A stretch of DNA of 8,309 bases from Bacteroidetes bacterium UBA6063 (GTDB taxonomy: Bacteria > Bacteroidota > Bacteroidia > NS11-12g > UBA9320): positions 1 through 8,309 of the forward strand of contig DIYD01000141.1 in the NCBI GenBank assembly GCA_002428905.1, given 5' to 3'. The notes below the pieces were generated by a model. That model had not been told where the DNA came from. It searched no databases and was given only the letters and a program-made list of their open reading frames with translations. A program made the translations under genes and the position numbers. Below are positions 6,540 through 8,309 of the stretch, one piece after another. Position 1 is the first letter of the stretch. Each line of letters begins with the position of its first letter.

Positions 6540-7155
6540 GGGGCAAAAGTATAAAATATTCTTACGAGCGCATCGCTTTGTTTTTGAACAACATCAACTG
6601 GATCGCTCACCAGATATTGTCATTAATACCTCGAGTAAGAAGTTGTTAAAGCACTTGTTCCGCTATCTTAAAAAGGAGCAAACCCCAAAGTTGGTTTATG
6701 TTACCCAGGAAAAGGGATTTAAATTCTTTAAAAAGAAAATCAATCTGATTACGGCTGGTGGAGGTCTTGTCTACAACACACAGAATCAATTGTTGTTGAT
6801 TAAGCGTAATGGCATATGGGATTTACCAAAGGGAAAGCTTGAAGCTGAAGAAGATTTCAAAACTGGGGCACTACGCGAAGTAGAGGAAGAGTGTAATGTG
6901 AATGCACTAACCATTGTAAATAAGCTCACCAACAGTTACCACCTATATGATGATGGCGATACCTGGTGCCTCAAGAAAACAGCATGGTATATCATGCAAA
7001 CGGAGAACTGGGAAATGGCAAAACCTCAATTGGAAGAAGGCATTACCGACATTAAATGGGTGTCAAACGAAGATTTGAACATACAGGAACTAAATACCTA
7101 CAGCAGTATTAAGACCGTACTGCGTCAACATCTACCTCTACGGGGAGATATCTAG
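6538..7155 (+). CDS. NUDIX hydrolase with N-terminal extension
   Basis: This 205-residue protein has a Nudix domain from about residue 71. The Nudix box runs from Gly99 (GKLEAEE, then REVEEECNV at 113-121), so the catalytic Glu and Arg pattern GX5EX7REUXEE is intact, but the usual glycine after EEX is Asn120. WDLPKGK lies just before it. Nudix enzymes cleave nucleoside diphosphates linked to another group; the substrate cannot be told here. The first 70 residues (start MGQKYKIFLRAHRF, ending FKKKINLITAGGG) are not Nudix sequence and look like the conserved but uncharacterised leader domain of Bacteroidota NUDIX proteins encoded beside pyrE. I chose ATG 6538 because it begins this domain; the frame stays open back to 6370, but that part lies antisense to pyrE. 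The start overlaps the pyrE start, and the last 47 bp overlap the 3' end of coaD. No clear promoter is seen for it inside pyrE. Confidence 0.9.
   Translation: MGQKYKIFLRAHRFVFEQHQLDRSPDIVINTSSKKLLKHLFRYLKKEQTPKLVYVTQEKGFKFFKKKINLITAGGGLVYNTQNQLLLIKRNGIWDLPKGKLEAEEDFKTGALREVEEECNVNALTIVNKLTNSYHLYDDGDTWCLKKTAWYIMQTENWEMAKPQLEEGITDIKWVSNEDLNIQELNTYSSIKTVLRQHLPLRGDI
6544..6551 (-). promoter_or_regulatory. Probable pyrE -7 promoter element (TACTTTTG) inside the NUDIX gene
   Basis: Minus-strand TACTTTTG matches TAnnTTTG exactly and lies immediately before the pyrE start (TTTG, then CCCC, then ATG). Transcription would begin at or within a few bases of the start codon. The element lies inside codons 3-5 of the divergent NUDIX gene. 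No TTG or TTTG is found at the normal -33 distance, and the same bases are explained by the NUDIX coding sequence, which lowers confidence. Confidence 0.45.
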
Positions 7156-7582
7156 AATAGTCACCGCCATGTGTGATTAAATCGCGTATTACCGTGGAAC
7201 TCACTGCGGTGAATTGCTGTTCACTCAACACAAATACACTTTGAATAGTTGAATCCAGGTCATGATTTACCATGGCAATCTGTTTCTCATATTCGAAATC
7301 TGCTACCGTGCGTAAACCGCGTAAGATAAAGTTGGCACCTATTTCAGCGCAGAATTGTATCGTAAGCCCACTGTAGTCTACCACGCGTACCTTCGGTTCG
7401 TCTTTATAGATCGAATCAATCCAGTTTTTGCGTGTTTCAAGCGTAAACATGGTTTTTTTAAGTGCGTTCACACCAATAGCTATGATGATCTCATCAAACA
7501 GGTCTAATCCCTTTGTCACAATGTCTTTGTGACCATTTGTGAATGGGTCGAATGTACCCGGAAATAAAGCGATGCGTGGCAT
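7109..7582 (-). CDS. coaD: Phosphopantetheine adenylyltransferase
   Basis: This 157-residue cytosolic enzyme transfers AMP from ATP to 4'-phosphopantetheine, giving dephospho-CoA in the penultimate step of CoA synthesis. The nucleotidyltransferase signature GTFDPFTNGH (9-18) contains the catalytic TxGH-type histidine, His18. The central ILRGLRTVADFEYEKQIAMVN (86-106) and the C-terminal VSSTVIRDL (127-135), equivalent to ISSTxIR, are family hallmarks. Length is close to E. coli CoaD (159 residues). Its ATG shares one base with the rsmD stop (TAATG), so translation is probably coupled. The last 15 or so codons, after the YLP motif, are read antisense to the end of the NUDIX gene; this tail is the variable part of the family. 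I see no terminator hairpin after it. Confidence 0.96.
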   Translation of the reverse strand: MPRIALFPGTFDPFTNGHKDIVTKGLDLFDEIIIAIGVNALKKTMFTLETRKNWIDSIYKDEPKVRVVDYSGLTIQFCAEIGANFILRGLRTVADFEYEKQIAMVNHDLDSTIQSVFVLSEQQFTAVSSTVIRDLITHGGDYSRYLPVEVDVDAVRS

Positions 7583-8127
7583 TAGTCCAAAGATACGTCA
7601 AATTGAAAGAAGCTAAAAACAGATTGACCGTAAGCTCGCGACTCTACAAGATTCGGATGATCCCACTTCAAGGATGAATGATGCTCTATGATGAGTGCTC
7701 CATTGGGTTGGAGAAGCTTGTATTCAAATACCAAATCTGGGAGATCCTTGATCCTGGCCAGATGGTAAGGCGGGTCAGCAAATATGATGTCGTAAGTATC
7801 TTCTGTCTTCTTCAAAAAGCGAAATACATCCGATACCACAAACCTTAGGTCTTCGACCGATTTGCTTTTTGCAAAACGCATATTTTGCTGTTGAACACTT
7901 CGGTTTAACTCAACTGAAACCACGTCTTTGGCACTGCGTGAAGCAAATTCAAGAGCCACAGATGCACTACCGGTAAATAAATCAAGGACCTTCAAATCCT
8001 GAATATCATATCTACTTTGAATAATACTGAATAACGCCTCTTTCGATCGATCTGTAGTAGGACGAATAGTGCCTTTTTTGGGCATTGGAATAACCATACC
8101 TCTGTATCTCCCAGAAATTACACGCAT
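7582..8127 (-). CDS. rsmD: 16S rRNA (guanine-966 N2)-methyltransferase
   Basis: This 181-residue enzyme methylates N2 of G966 in 16S rRNA, using SAM, on the assembled 30S subunit in E. coli. The start MRVISGRYRG and RPTTDRSKEALFSII (22-36) are the RNA-facing N-terminal signature of the family. Motif I is VLDLFTGSASVALEFASR (47-64), the acidic SAM-ribose site is Glu73 (VVSVELN), and motif IV is DPPY at 118-121, expected for an exocyclic amino methyltransferase. Length is typical. The gene overlaps the upstream DUF3822-like gene by 10 bp and the downstream coaD by 1 bp, so all three are probably translated from one message. The rsmD-coaD pairing is common in many bacteria. Confidence 0.95.
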   Translation of the reverse strand: MRVISGRYRGMVIPMPKKGTIRPTTDRSKEALFSIIQSRYDIQDLKVLDLFTGSASVALEFASRSAKDVVSVELNRSVQQQNMRFAKSKSVEDLRFVVSDVFRFLKKTEDTYDIIFADPPYHLARIKDLPDLVFEYKLLQPNGALIIEHHSSLKWDHPNLVESRAYGQSVFSFFQFDVSLD

Positions 8128-8309
8128 GCAATTCTCATGTTAAGCATGGTGGCGTTCGATTGTGCCTTAGGAACAGATTCGATATGGCCTATGTAATGAC
8201 CAAACAGCGATTTACAATTGGCATAACTCATAAACGCTTCAGGAGATTCGCACCAAACCAACCAAAGTTGCTCGTTGTCTATCTCTAGCTGTTCAACTGC
8301 TAACATAAT
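8118..8309 (-). CDS. C-terminal fragment of a DUF3822-like protein
   Basis: The minus-strand frame is open from the window edge and stops at 8120-8118, giving about 63 residues of a protein that starts beyond the window; the first ATG visible (8306) is probably internal because the preceding codon (ATT) is in frame. The fragment (VEQLEIDNEQLWLVWCESPE, later LFGHYIGHIESV) has the look of the DUF3822 C-terminus, an actin-like-fold family of unknown function that is typically encoded just upstream of rsmD in Bacteroidota. Position is therefore a large part of the argument. It overlaps rsmD by 10 bp in the same direction, which suggests translational coupling. Confidence 0.55.
   Translation of the reverse strand: MMLAVEQLEIDNEQLWLVWCESPEAFMSYANCKSLFGHYIGHIESVPKAQSNATMLNMRIACV

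Noticed and set aside
1..8309. CRISPR array, tRNA, insertion sequence or phage remnant
   Set aside because: I see no regularly spaced repeats, cloverleaf sequences, transposase motifs or terminal inverted repeats; the only strong inverted repeats are the two terminators.

Overview
The window looks like ordinary chromosomal DNA from a member of the phylum Bacteroidota, probably a gliding or type IX secretion-competent relative of the Flavobacteriia/Cytophagia. The evidence is a PorP/SprF-family C-terminus followed by a GldJ-type lipoprotein, a DUF3822-like gene next to rsmD, Bacteroidota-type promoter elements (TAnnTTTG) in front of several genes, and starts without clear Shine-Dalgarno sequences. 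Codon use and base composition look even throughout. I see no insertion sequence, phage gene, tRNA, rRNA, CRISPR array or integration scar.

Layout. Positions 2-1789 (+) hold the 3' end of a porP/sprF-like gene and a complete gldJ-like lipoprotein gene, both part of the type IX secretion/gliding machinery. They end at a strong hairpin (1806-1840) that also serves the convergent bacilliredoxin gene (1854-2267, -). Bacilliredoxin and ahcY (2383-3693, +) are divergent across 115 bp that carry a perfect TAnnTTTG element for ahcY. A second palindromic hairpin (3717-3741) separates ahcY from a leftward block. In transcription order that block is pyrE (6539-5898), an FkbM-family methyltransferase (5840-4959) and a GT-B glycosyltransferase (4905-3763). 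On the other side of pyrE lies a divergent NUDIX hydrolase (6538-7155, +) whose start codon overlaps that of pyrE by two bases. The NUDIX gene runs tail-to-tail into coaD with a 47 bp overlap. coaD, rsmD and a partial DUF3822-like gene form a tightly overlapping leftward operon to the window end.

Functionally this is mostly housekeeping: S-adenosylhomocysteine recycling (AhcY), pyrimidine synthesis (PyrE), CoA synthesis (CoaD), 16S rRNA methylation (RsmD) and thiol redox repair (bacilliredoxin). Two surface themes are added: T9SS/gliding, and a small glycan-modification pair (FkbM + GT). FkbM and RsmD consume SAM and release the SAH that AhcY hydrolyses, but this link is general metabolism and not evidence of a dedicated system.

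I did not find a convincing undescribed system. The points most worth a second look are the overlapping divergent pyrE/NUDIX starts with a promoter element that implies a leaderless pyrE mRNA, the uncharacterised N-terminal module of the NUDIX protein, and the antisense overlap of NUDIX and coaD.
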